Shown here piece by piece: positions 17,537 to 25,387 of a stretch of DNA of 64,000 nt. This DNA comes from JANNPJ01 sp035474375 (GTDB taxonomy: Bacteria > Actinomycetota > Actinomycetes > Actinomycetales > Kineosporiaceae), in contig DATINJ010000034.1 in NCBI GenBank assembly GCA_035474375.1, positions 1 to 64,000 on the forward strand, read 5' to 3'. How positions within the stretch are numbered: position 1 is the first letter of the stretch; every line of letters starts with the position of its first letter. Below the pieces are notes generated by a model. It was not told the DNA's origin. It made no database searches and saw nothing but the letters and a program-made list of their open reading frames with translations. A program made the translations under genes and the position numbers.

Positions 17537-18103
17537 ATGGCCCTACCCGTGATCCTGCCCGGTGGGGCAGTTCTTCGCGCCCAGGAAATCGGTGACGCAC
17601 CGGCTCTGCTCGACGCGTACCTGCGTAACCGAGAGCATCTGCAGCGCTACGACCCGCTCCGGCCGGAGGCCTTCTGGACGCTGGACGGCCAGCAGCGGCG
17701 CCTGGAGTCTCTCCTGCAACAGCAGCAGGCGGGCGCCGTGCTGGGCACCGCGATAGTGCGGGACGGCGAGATCCTCGGGACCGCGATGCTGAACACCATC
17801 GTCCGGGGCGCGGCGTGCACCGCGAGCCTGGGTTACTGGGTGGCCGCCGACGCGTTGCGGCAGGGCCTGGCCAGCGCCACCGTCGCCGCCCTCTGCAAGC
17901 TCGCCGACCAGGAACTCGATCTGCACCGGCTTTCCGCCAGCACCATGCCGTCGAACGTGGCATCGCAGGGGGTACTGGCGAAGAACGGCTTCGAGAAGTT
18001 CGGGTTCGCCCCGCGCTACCTGCACATCAACGGGGCCTGGTCGGACGCCATCCTCTTCCAACGCATCCTCAACGATCGGCCGGCCGCCCTGCCGCGCTGC
18101 TGA
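17537..18103 (+). CDS. GNAT family N-acetyltransferase, RimJ/RimL-like
   Basis: A 188-residue GCN5-related acetyltransferase. The RimJ/RimL type is shown by LGTAMLNTIVRGAACTASLGYWVA, by the acetyl-CoA loop region RQGLASATVAALCKLA, and by SASTMPSNVASQGVLAKNGF near the C-terminus. The substrate may be a protein N-terminus or a small amine. ATG at 17537 was preferred to the TTG two codons earlier. The 254 bases between glgX and this gene hold only one notable structure, an imperfect 13-base inverted repeat (17342-17354 with 17399-17411). Confidence 0.85.
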   Translation: MALPVILPGGAVLRAQEIGDAPALLDAYLRNREHLQRYDPLRPEAFWTLDGQQRRLESLLQQQQAGAVLGTAIVRDGEILGTAMLNTIVRGAACTASLGYWVAADALRQGLASATVAALCKLADQELDLHRLSASTMPSNVASQGVLAKNGFEKFGFAPRYLHINGAWSDAILFQRILNDRPAALPRC

Positions 18104-18170
18104 CCGGCGTCCGATTCCGCTCAGCAACAGCTGCGATCGACATCGACGCATCGGGACCGCATGCTGGGAG

Positions 18171-18193
18171 CCGAGGTGGCCCACAGGCCTCGG
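18171..18193 (+). promoter_or_regulatory. Small hairpin next to the ribosome binding site of the FucP-like gene
   Basis: CCGAGG (18171-18176) and CCTCGG (18188-18193) form an inverted repeat whose right arm runs into the GGAGGAGG ribosome binding site before ATG 18204. Folding could partly occlude translation initiation. This is inference from sequence only. Confidence 0.35.
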
Positions 18194-18203
18194 AGGAGGC
18201 CCG

Positions 18204-19535
18204 ATGACCAGCATCGCTCGAACCGCCGTCGCCGAGGACCCGGAGCCGGTGAATAAGCCGCCGCTTCTGGGCCGCGGGATGTTCTTCCTCTTCCTGGCGC
18301 TGATCAGCTGTTTCACCGCCTGGGGCGTGGCTCAGGACCTGACCACCCCGATGGTGGCGGGCTTCAAGCGGATCTTCGACATGAGCACCTTCCAGGCGTC
18401 GCTGGTGCAGCTGGCCTACTTCGGCGCGTACTTCCTGCTGGCGCTGCCGGCCGCCTTCATCAACCAGCGCTTCGGTTACAAGGCCGGCGTCCTGACCGGT
18501 CTCGGTCTGGCGGCGATCGGCGCGTTCGCCTTCTACCCGGCGAGCAAGATCATGACCTACGAGGCGTTCCTGGTGGCCTTGTTCGCGATGGCGGCCGGCT
18601 GCTCGATCCTGGAGACGTCCGCGAACCCGTACGTGATGTCGCTCGGACCGGAGGAGACGGCCACCCGCCGGCTGAACCTCGCCCAGTCGTTCAATCCCCT
18701 GGGCACCATCATCGGCGTGGTCCTCGCCTCCACCTTGATCCTGCCCAAGCTCTCAGATCCGGTGGACATTGCCTCCTTGACCCCGAGCGAGCTGCACACG
18801 ATCCGGGCCGGTGAGCTGGGCGCGGTGATGGGCCCGTACCTCGGTCTGGCCTGCGTGCTGATCCTGATCGCCACCGTGATCGCCATCCAGAAGGCGCCAC
18901 CGATCATCGAGGAGTTCCCCGATGCCGGCCCGTTGGAGGGTGGCACCGGCGAGCTGTTCCGGGTGCTCTGGCGCAACCGGCGCTATCGCTTCGGCGTCGT
19001 CGCCCAGTTCTCCAACGTCGCGGCACAGGTGTGCACCTGGACCTTCATGATCCTTTACGTGCAGCAGGCGCTCGGTGGCAGCCTGGAACGCGGGGGCTTC
19101 TACCTGACCATCAGCTTGGTGGTCTTCCTCGTGTCGCGGTTCGTGATGACCTGGGTGATCGGCCGGATCCGGGCGACGAAGGTGCTCGCCGCTCTCGCCT
19201 TCCTCGCGGTACTGCTCTGCGGATTCGCGATGTCCAGCCCGAATCGCGCCGGAGTCATCGCCGTGGTCGCGCTGTCTTTCTGCCTGTCCCTGATGTTCCC
19301 GACGATCTACGGCGTCGCCCTCAAGGGTCTCGGCCCGGCGACCAAGTTCGGCGCCGCCGGCCTGGTGATGGCGATCGTGGGTGGCGCGATCATGCCGCTG
19401 GTGCAGGGCGTCCTCGTGGACGCAACCAGCCCGGCGATCTCCTTCATCGTCCCCGCCGTCTGCTTCGCCGTCGTCGGGCTCTACGCCCTCTACGACTTGC
19501 GGGCCGAACCGAACGCCACCGGGAGCCAGCCATGA
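18204..19535 (+). CDS. MFS sugar permease, L-fucose permease (FucP) family
   Basis: A 443-residue integral membrane protein with about 12 transmembrane segments. The FucP-family sequence CSILETSANPYVMSLGP (about 133-149) and NLAQSFNPLGTIIG are clear. FucP proteins are proton-coupled sugar symporters; the exact sugar cannot be read here. ATG 18204 has GGAGGAGG upstream. The stop overlaps the ATG of a solute-binding lipoprotein (ATGA), an unusual partner because MFS carriers do not normally use binding proteins. Confidence 0.9.
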   Translation: MTSIARTAVAEDPEPVNKPPLLGRGMFFLFLALISCFTAWGVAQDLTTPMVAGFKRIFDMSTFQASLVQLAYFGAYFLLALPAAFINQRFGYKAGVLTGLGLAAIGAFAFYPASKIMTYEAFLVALFAMAAGCSILETSANPYVMSLGPEETATRRLNLAQSFNPLGTIIGVVLASTLILPKLSDPVDIASLTPSELHTIRAGELGAVMGPYLGLACVLILIATVIAIQKAPPIIEEFPDAGPLEGGTGELFRVLWRNRRYRFGVVAQFSNVAAQVCTWTFMILYVQQALGGSLERGGFYLTISLVVFLVSRFVMTWVIGRIRATKVLAALAFLAVLLCGFAMSSPNRAGVIAVVALSFCLSLMFPTIYGVALKGLGPATKFGAAGLVMAIVGGAIMPLVQGVLVDATSPAISFIVPAVCFAVVGLYALYDLRAEPNATGSQP

Positions 19536-20881
19536 CCGGCCGGCCCGGCGCGACCCGAGCGACCCGGCCGACCCGAACGACCCGGCCGACCCGAACGACC
19601 CGGCTGACCTGGGCGGTCTCGGTGGCGGTGATCCTCGCGGTGGCGGTCAGTGCCTGCGGCGGTCAGACTCCGACGAGCGCCACGAAGAGTACCGATCGGC
19701 TGGAGGTCGTGTCCTGGTGGACCTCGGGATCCGAGGCAGCCGCGCTCGGCACTCTGTTCACCGCGTTCGGCCAGGCCGACCCGAACGTCGTCCCGATCAA
19801 TGGTGCGGTCGCCGGAGGCGCCGGGTCCAAGGCGATCGTGGCGCTGGCGAAGCGGCTGCAGAAGGGTGACCCACCGGACGTCTGGCAGACGTTCGCCGGC
19901 AAGTCCGTGCAGGGGTACGCCGAGCGCGGCTCGATCCGGGATCTCACCTCCGTCTTCACCGCGGGTGAGCTGCGGACGACGATGCAGCCGACAATCCTGC
20001 GGTCCCTCCTGCGCGACGGCAAACCGTACGGGGTGCCGACGGGTGCGCACCGCAGCAACGTGCTCTGGTTCAACCGGGACGTACTGCGCAAGGCCGGTGT
20101 CACACCGCCGTCCGGAAACTACTCGCTGACCGCCTTCCTCGATGACCTGAAGAAGGTCAAGGCCGCCGGTGCGGTACCGCTCTGCCTGGGTGGCGCGGAT
20201 CCGTTCACCACCGTCGAACTCTTCGAGAACACCCTGCTGAGCACGATCGGGATCGATGGCTGGCAGGCCATGGCCGACGACAAGCTGGACTGGCGCGGCC
20301 GGCGGATCACTACCGCCTTGACCCGCTTCGGTGATCTGCTCAGCTATACCGACCCCGGTGCCCACGCTCTGACCTGGGACCAGGCGACAAAGAAGCTGGC
20401 CACCGGCGGCTGTGCGTTCGAGTCCATGAACGACTCGGCCTACGGGGAGTTGCTCGCCGCCGGTGCGCGCGAGGGCGCAGCCTTCGGCGCCACCGCCTTC
20501 CCCGGCACCGAGAGCAGCTTCCTCGCGGTGGTCGATGTCTTCGTCGCCGCAACGGCGGCCCAGAACGCCAAGAACGCGCTCGCCTTCCTGGGCGGCATCA
20601 ACCAGCCGGCGACCCAACTCGCCTTCAGCCGGGCCAAGGGATCGGTTCCGGTGGTCCGAAACGTGAACGTCTCGGCGCTACCGACCTACCAGCGCGACTC
20701 CTCGAAGAGCCTGTGGACCCTGCCGGTGCTGCTGTCCGTCGCCCACGGCGAAGCCATGAGTCCACGGTTCCAAGAGGGCTTCTACAACGCGGTCGCGACC
20801 TACATCCGCACTCGCAACCCGGATGCGTTCGTGGACGATCTGGAGAACGCCGTCTCAAAGGACAAGATCCCGCCACGCTGA
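19532..20881 (+). CDS. Extracellular solute-binding lipoprotein, ABC sugar-transport family 1
   Basis: A 449-residue secreted lipoprotein. The N-terminal 27 residues carry an unusual TRPTRTTRPTRTTR repeat, then a hydrophobic signal segment and a lipobox VSAC with lipidated C42. The mature part begins LEVVSWWTSGSEAAALGTLFTAF and resembles family 1 sugar-binding proteins (YGVPTGAHRSNVLWFNRDVL, WDQATKKLATGGCAF). It is coupled by ATGA overlap to the FucP-type permease. No ABC permease or ATPase gene lies nearby, so its transporter is either elsewhere or the MFS carrier. Confidence 0.88.
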   Translation: MTGRPGATRATRPTRTTRPTRTTRLTWAVSVAVILAVAVSACGGQTPTSATKSTDRLEVVSWWTSGSEAAALGTLFTAFGQADPNVVPINGAVAGGAGSKAIVALAKRLQKGDPPDVWQTFAGKSVQGYAERGSIRDLTSVFTAGELRTTMQPTILRSLLRDGKPYGVPTGAHRSNVLWFNRDVLRKAGVTPPSGNYSLTAFLDDLKKVKAAGAVPLCLGGADPFTTVELFENTLLSTIGIDGWQAMADDKLDWRGRRITTALTRFGDLLSYTDPGAHALTWDQATKKLATGGCAFESMNDSAYGELLAAGAREGAAFGATAFPGTESSFLAVVDVFVAATAAQNAKNALAFLGGINQPATQLAFSRAKGSVPVVRNVNVSALPTYQRDSSKSLWTLPVLLSVAHGEAMSPRFQEGFYNAVATYIRTRNPDAFVDDLENAVSKDKIPPR

Positions 20882-21061
20882 TCCGCGCCGATGGCCGGTT
20901 GCGATCGCCGATGCCTGAAAAGGCCGCTGGAAAAACTAAGCAAGAAATTTGCCTGATGACAAAGCCGTAACGCTTCCCCATCCGTACCAGAAGTGACCGC
21001 GAGCATTTGATCTCCGGCGCTCCTGATAAGGCTGGTCGTAGAAGCCCGTGGAAAGGTGACG
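20882..21061 (+). other. 180-base gap of locally low GC upstream of a small hypothetical gene
   Basis: The stretch 20925-20970 is AT-richer than its surroundings, so a promoter is likely. GGAAAGG at 21051-21057 is the ribosome binding site for ATG 21062. I looked for known riboswitch cores and did not recognise one. Confidence 0.35.
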
Positions 21062-21478
21062 ATGTCCAACAGACGAACGACCGCACACTGGCAGGCCGAT
21101 CTGGCCCTGGCCCAACTCACTTCCCGCACCGGCCCGGCTACCCCGCCACCAAGTCCGCTGGCGGTCGAAGACGTGACGGCGCACCTGCGTAAATGCGGGG
21201 TGGTCGTTCTTCATGCCGCACAGATGCCGACTCCTCGGGACGGTCGGCAAGTCGTTGTCGTGTTCCTGGACGGCGATCTCGACCAGGTCGATGTGGCTCG
21301 CCAATCCGCAAAGCGCCTACCGGGCGTCCTTGATGTGATGTTCTCCGGCTACAACCAGGCGGTGATGTATGTGATCGCCAGCCCGGCCTATTCGGACTAT
21401 CCGGCAACCGCACCGCATCCGCATCCCGGAGCGCCGATGAACTCGGCGCTGCGCAAACGGCCAGGAAGAGGCATCTAA
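21062..21478 (+). CDS. Small hypothetical protein
   Basis: A 138-residue protein I do not recognise. The core looks like an alpha/beta fold: VVVLHAAQMP, QVVVVFLDGDLDQVDVARQSAKRLPGV, and YNQAVMYVIASPAY. The C-terminus is Pro/His-rich then basic. ATG at 21062 follows GGAAAGG at a good distance; a GTG two codons upstream is too close to it. There is no signal peptide or membrane segment. Neighbours give no clue to function. Confidence 0.6.
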   Translation: MSNRRTTAHWQADLALAQLTSRTGPATPPPSPLAVEDVTAHLRKCGVVVLHAAQMPTPRDGRQVVVVFLDGDLDQVDVARQSAKRLPGVLDVMFSGYNQAVMYVIASPAYSDYPATAPHPHPGAPMNSALRKRPGRGI

Positions 21479-21535
21479 CCCTTTTCCTGTCTCCGCAACT
21501 CAAGCCGAACTTAAGCCTGCGCCTATCCTGGCCTA

Positions 21536-21940
21536 ATGCGGATTGACCTTGTTGCTCTCGTCGTCGATGACTACGACCAAGCCATCGAGTTCTTTGTCGA
21601 TGTGCTCGGCTTCGACCTCGCGGAGGATTCGCCTGCCCTGACGAATGACGGGCGCCCGAAGCGATGGGTCGTCGTCCGGCCACCCGGGGCCCAGACCGGC
21701 CTGCTGCTCGCCCGCGCCGACGGCGAGGAGCAAACTCCGGTGATCGGAAACCAGGTGGCCGGGCGAGTCGGGTTCTTTCTCCGGGTCGACGACTTCGCCG
21801 CCGCCTACCAGCGGATGACCGATCGTGGCGTCAAGTTCGTGACCAGCCCACGGGCCGAGGCATATGGTCAGGTTGTCGTGTTCCTCGACATTGCTGGCAA
21901 TCGCTGGGATTTGCTCGGCCCGGCTGAAGGGGTTGTGTAA
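21536..21940 (+). CDS. VOC family protein (glyoxalase/bleomycin-resistance-like)
   Basis: A 134-residue vicinal oxygen chelate protein: LVALVVDDYDQAIEFFVDVLGFDL at the N-terminus and VVFLDIAGNRWDLLGPAE at the end, the two beta-alpha-beta-beta-beta modules of the fold. The activity could be a lyase, a dioxygenase or simple binding. There is no ribosome binding site in the expected place, so the ATG may be leaderless. The TAA overlaps the next ATG by one base (TAATG). Confidence 0.85.
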   Translation: MRIDLVALVVDDYDQAIEFFVDVLGFDLAEDSPALTNDGRPKRWVVVRPPGAQTGLLLARADGEEQTPVIGNQVAGRVGFFLRVDDFAAAYQRMTDRGVKFVTSPRAEAYGQVVVFLDIAGNRWDLLGPAEGVV

Positions 21941-22398
21941 TGCCAATTCAGAAGCTGCCCTCAGGCACCCGCGGCGGAGGCACCCCGCCGCGCATCGTCG
22001 CCAAGACCATCATGCCGCTGATGACGTGGATCCATCGTCGCAGTGGGGACAAGTTCAGCGGGATGAACCTGCTGTACCTGAGCACCCTCGGAGCCCGCTC
22101 CGGGCAACGTCGAACCCACCCGGTGGCCCGATTCGACGACGGTGACAACTGGATCATCGTGGCCTCGGCTGGCGGGGCCGTCACGCATCCCGCCTGGTAT
22201 CACAACATCGTGGCGCATCCCGATGACGTCTGGGCGGAGGTCGGCGGCACCAAGCATCAGGTTCAGGTCGAGCAGCTGGAAGGCGAAGCGCGGGACCGAG
22301 CCTGGGAACTGGTCACCGACAAGGCGCCTCGCTTCAAGGATTACCTGACCAAGACCGACCGTCAGCTGCCGGTGCTCCGGCTCACCCCGCTGCCCTGA
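21940..22398 (+). CDS. Nitroreductase/deazaflavin F420-dependent oxidoreductase, Ddn-like
   Basis: A 152-residue split-barrel protein of the family that includes mycobacterial Ddn. LYLSTLGARSGQRRTHPVARF and ITH-like AVTHPAWYHNIVAHPDDV are characteristic, as is the late segment WELVTDKAPRFKDY. The cofactor is likely F420, which fits an actinobacterium that also carries an LLM-class enzyme at 44507. It is coupled to the VOC gene by TAATG, so both may act on one substrate. Confidence 0.86.
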   Translation: MPIQKLPSGTRGGGTPPRIVAKTIMPLMTWIHRRSGDKFSGMNLLYLSTLGARSGQRRTHPVARFDDGDNWIIVASAGGAVTHPAWYHNIVAHPDDVWAEVGGTKHQVQVEQLEGEARDRAWELVTDKAPRFKDYLTKTDRQLPVLRLTPLP

Positions 22399-22464
22399 GG
22401 TTTCACTTGTCTCCACCCTGGAGCGGCGTCTCATCGAGCCAGACCGACGGAGAAAGCGAGACCA

Positions 22465-23088
22465 TTGGCCCATAGCCCAGAACCCCCGGCCCACCGTCCG
22501 AGCGTCCCGCTGCGGATCTGGCGGTTCGTCGTCGTCATCCTGCTCATCCTGGTCCTTCTCCTGGTGCTCGCGTATTGCCTGGCGCAGGTGGATGACGGCA
22601 ACGGGACGGCGTCCCCGACGGACGCCGCGTCCGTCACCGCAACGGGTGCGCCGAGTTCCACCGCGACCCGAACGGGGGCCGGTTCGGGCGGCGGAACGGC
22701 GACCCGGACCGCGACCTCGCCGTACCGGACCGCAACCCAGGGCGCGGGCGCGGCGACCACCGGCAGCACGCCGACCAGCGCCGGGACCGCCGGCGGCAAG
22801 ACCACCAGCGCGGCGACCACCAGCGCCGGAACCTCCAGCAACGGAACGACCGGCAACGGGACGACCGGCAACGGGACAGCCGGCAATGGGACGGCTGGCA
22901 ACGGGACGGCGCAGCCGAGGAGCACGGCGACCCGCTCAGCGGTGCCGCCCCGGTCGGCACCGAACACCGGTGGTGGCAGTGCAGCCGGGGCGCCCGATCT
23001 GAGCATGGTGCTGACCGGCAGCCTCCTCCTGCTGGCCTCGGTCGGGTTGGGGCTGTTCACCCGCCGGCGGTGGCGGCGTGCGTGGTGA
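22465..23088 (+). CDS. Mucin-like surface protein with sortase-type C-terminus
   Basis: A 207-residue protein. A hydrophobic N-terminal segment near residues 18-42 is a signal anchor. It is followed by a long Thr/Ser/Gly/Ala stretch with about five copies of a 5-residue GNGT(T/A) repeat (around 22850-22912). The end has APNTG, a spacer, a hydrophobic helix (MVLTGSLLLLASVGLGLF) and the basic tail TRRRWRRAW, the layout of a sortase sorting signal with A in place of L of LPXTG. The TTG start has GGAG about 11 bases upstream. It overlaps the sortase gene by four bases, so it is the likely substrate. Confidence 0.72.
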   Translation: MAHSPEPPAHRPSVPLRIWRFVVVILLILVLLLVLAYCLAQVDDGNGTASPTDAASVTATGAPSSTATRTGAGSGGGTATRTATSPYRTATQGAGAATTGSTPTSAGTAGGKTTSAATTSAGTSSNGTTGNGTTGNGTAGNGTAGNGTAQPRSTATRSAVPPRSAPNTGGGSAAGAPDLSMVLTGSLLLLASVGLGLFTRRRWRRAW

Positions 23089-23813
23089 CGGCGCCGCGAC
23101 CGATCGTCAACTGGCGGGCCTACTGGGATCCGGAGTCCGAGGTTCTGGTCCTCACCCTGGCCTCGGCCATCCTGGCCGGCCTCGGGATCGCCCTGATCAT
23201 GATGGGGGCGATGCCGGCCGCTCCGGCAGCCTCGGCGACCGCGATGACGAGAAACCCCGCCCCGGCGCGAGCCGATCCCGTCCAGACCCGCAGGCCGACC
23301 AAGCCGAATCCCAGCGCCCCGGCGAAGGTTCAGCCGCTGCGGCGCTCGCTTCCGCGCACCCTGAACATTCCGGCGATCGGCGTCCACACCTCCCTGATGT
23401 CGCTGGGCCTGGAATCGGACGGCACGGTTGAGGTTCCGCCGTTGGAGCCGGACGCCCCGGCCGGCTGGTACAAGAACCTCGCCACGCCCGGCGAACCCGG
23501 GCCGGCGGTGATCCTCGGCCACGTCGATTCGGCTCGGGACGGTCCGGCGGTGTTCTACCGGCTTCGGGAACTTCGGCCCGGAGACCGGATCTCGGTCGGT
23601 CGTGCGGACGGCAGCACGGTGCGCTTCGTCGTCCGATCTACCGCCCGGTACCCGAAGAAGAACTTCCCGACGGCAGTGGTGTACGGGCCCCGCCCCGGCG
23701 CCGAGCTCCGCCTGGTGACCTGCGGCGGAAGTTTCGACGCCCTGCGCGGCCATTACCGGGACAACATCGTCGTCTTCGCAGCGATGACCGGTAGCTCCCC
23801 GCCCAAACTATAG
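23085..23813 (+). CDS. Class F sortase
   Basis: A 242-residue membrane-anchored transpeptidase. One N-terminal transmembrane segment (about 20-42), a Pro/Ala-rich linker, then the sortase domain. The catalytic residues are H146 in ILGHVDS, C213 in LVTCGG and R225 in HYRDNIVV. The short form with AGWYKNLATPGEPGPAVILGHVDS is typical of actinobacterial class F enzymes. GTG 23085 overlaps the stop of the upstream surface-protein gene (GTGA), a dedicated enzyme-substrate arrangement. Confidence 0.9.
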   Translation: MTAPRPIVNWRAYWDPESEVLVLTLASAILAGLGIALIMMGAMPAAPAASATAMTRNPAPARADPVQTRRPTKPNPSAPAKVQPLRRSLPRTLNIPAIGVHTSLMSLGLESDGTVEVPPLEPDAPAGWYKNLATPGEPGPAVILGHVDSARDGPAVFYRLRELRPGDRISVGRADGSTVRFVVRSTARYPKKNFPTAVVYGPRPGAELRLVTCGGSFDALRGHYRDNIVVFAAMTGSSPPKL

Positions 23814-23822
23814 GTTTGGGCG

Positions 23823-25136
23823 GTGACTAGGCAGGGTTCCCCGAGGCCGATCGAATCCGCCGGCTACGCGGGGTTGCTGGGTGCGTTGGCCGGCGCCGCG
23901 CTGGTGGGGCATCGAGGTCGGTCAGCGGCAGCCGCGGGCGCCCTGGTCGGCGGCGTTGCGCTGGGGGCAATCGATGCGGCCGCCCAGGCCCGGCAGCGGC
24001 CGGGCGAGATTCCGGCGCTGTGGAGCCGGATCGCCGCCAGCGCCGCCCTTGCGGCACCCCTCGGCTGGGTGGCCGGCCGCAGCGGCGCGGGCCCGGTCGC
24101 CGTCGCCGGGCTGGCCGGCACGGCTGCCGGAAGCCTTGGCCTGCGGCCGCAGAAAGTGGCGCTCGGACCGCTGGTCGGCCTCGCCATCGGTCGTGCCTTT
24201 GCGCGGAAAACAACTGCGGGGCAAGCCGTTCCGGCATCAATCATCGCTGCCAGTACGGTGCTGACCTACCGGGTTCTATCCGCCCTGGTGTTCCGGGAGG
24301 CTCAGGTCAGCCTGCTCGCCGAGCAGGTGTCGGCCGAAGAGTTGCCGTTCGTCGTCCCCCGGGTCGCCACGTCGCAGTACGTCGGAACCGGGTACATCCG
24401 GGCTCTGGCCGCCGAGATGGACGGCGAGTACGTGGCCGATGCACCGGACGTCGGCATCCTCGGGTCGTTGACCGAACTTGCCGGCCCGCAGTTCGACCCG
24501 GCCACCGTGCACCCGTTGGTCCGGGAGTTCTACCAGCACACCTCTCGCTTCACCCTCGACATCGTCCCGCAGTGGCGGGCCTGGGTACGACCGGGATACC
24601 TGCTCTACCGCACGCTCGTCGCTCGCCCGCTGGGTCAGGCCAGCCTGCCGATGAATCAGCGCGAGGCGCTGCGCGGCATCCGTGGCCGGATCGACACGAT
24701 CACCATGCCGGGCCAGTCGCAGCCGGCGGTACGTGGCTGGATCCGGTCGTTCGCCGATGATGACGAGCCGATCTACGTCGGCGTCTACACCACCTACCGC
24801 CAGGCCGATCGCGGCTACGTCAGCGTCGGCTTTCCTTTGCCGCAAGCCAGTTTCACCGCGACGCTGCTGCCGCGGGCCCGATCCGGGGGTGGGCTGACGC
24901 TCACCAGCCGAAGTGACAGCGATCAGACGGGTCACTACCTCACCTACGTCGACCCGCAAACTCAGGAGCTGACCGCGCTGGCCGTGCACGGCTTCGCGGA
25001 ACAGCTCGACGTGTTCCTCGCCGACGGCGAACTGCGCGCGGAGCACGCATTCTGGGTCTTCGGGATGCCGTTCCTGGTGCTGCACTATCGAATCGGGCGA
25101 AAGCCCTTGCTCGATGGCGACGGCACCCGCGGATAA
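23823..25136 (+). CDS. Conserved hypothetical membrane protein
   Basis: A 437-residue protein I do not recognise. The first 160 residues are Gly/Ala-rich and hydrophobic, with probably four to five membrane segments (LLGALAGAALVG, AAPLGWVAGRSGAGPVAVAGLAGTA and others). Residues from about 170 on are soluble: LPFVVPRVATSQYVGTGYIRALAAEMDGEYV and a C-terminal half with IYVGVYTTYRQADRGYVSVGFPLP. Start is GTG 23823, nine bases after the sortase stop, so it may belong to the same transcript. Confidence 0.68.
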   Translation: MTRQGSPRPIESAGYAGLLGALAGAALVGHRGRSAAAAGALVGGVALGAIDAAAQARQRPGEIPALWSRIAASAALAAPLGWVAGRSGAGPVAVAGLAGTAAGSLGLRPQKVALGPLVGLAIGRAFARKTTAGQAVPASIIAASTVLTYRVLSALVFREAQVSLLAEQVSAEELPFVVPRVATSQYVGTGYIRALAAEMDGEYVADAPDVGILGSLTELAGPQFDPATVHPLVREFYQHTSRFTLDIVPQWRAWVRPGYLLYRTLVARPLGQASLPMNQREALRGIRGRIDTITMPGQSQPAVRGWIRSFADDDEPIYVGVYTTYRQADRGYVSVGFPLPQASFTATLLPRARSGGGLTLTSRSDSDQTGHYLTYVDPQTQELTALAVHGFAEQLDVFLADGELRAEHAFWVFGMPFLVLHYRIGRKPLLDGDGTRG

Positions 25137-25179
25137 AGTCCGTTGCCAAACCGCGCTCAAAGCGGGCAGAGTATCGGCC

Positions 25180-25245
25180 ATGATGACCCAGCAGATCGCG
25201 GCGGCGGCTCGAGCTACGTGCTCGCCGGCTGTCGCCTCCTGCTGA
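25180..25245 (+). promoter_or_regulatory. Possible alanine-rich leader peptide upstream of the AlaRS-like gene
   Basis: An ATG-ATG start opens a 21-codon frame ending in TGA. Seven of the 21 codons encode alanine, four of them consecutive (GCG GCG GCG GCT at 25198-25209). It precedes by 142 bases a gene for an alanyl-tRNA synthetase-like protein. Such codon runs mark ribosome-mediated attenuation leaders. Its ribosome binding site is weak, and GC-rich DNA readily makes Ala codons by chance, so the reading is tentative. Confidence 0.3.
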
Positions 25246-25272
25246 CCCGAACCATCTGACCAAACCCCTTCA

Positions 25273-25316
25273 GCATCGGCCGACCGGCGACGGTCTCCGC
25301 ACCGATGCCTGTCGCC
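25273..25316 (+). promoter_or_regulatory. Two mutually exclusive hairpins before the AlaRS-like gene
   Basis: GCATCGG (25273-25279) pairs with CCGATGC (25302-25308). GGCGAC (25286-25291) pairs with GTCGCC (25311-25316). Because the pairs interleave, both cannot form together, which is the geometry of an attenuator. There is no T-run after either. No T-box core was recognised. Confidence 0.3.
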
Positions 25317-25387
25317 GAGCGCGATCGGGACCGCCGAGAGCTGTCGTCCGGGACGTCCGTGCTACCCCTCGGACAAGGACAGCCACC

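Noticed and set aside
20882..21061. A known riboswitch in the AT-rich gap
   Set aside because: No recognised core of common actinobacterial riboswitches (cobalamin, TPP, SAM, ydaO, glycine) could be matched by eye.
25246..25387. A T-box riboswitch before the AlaRS-like gene
   Set aside because: I could not find the conserved T-box sequence or a specifier loop with an Ala codon. A peptide-leader model fits the sequence better, though weakly.
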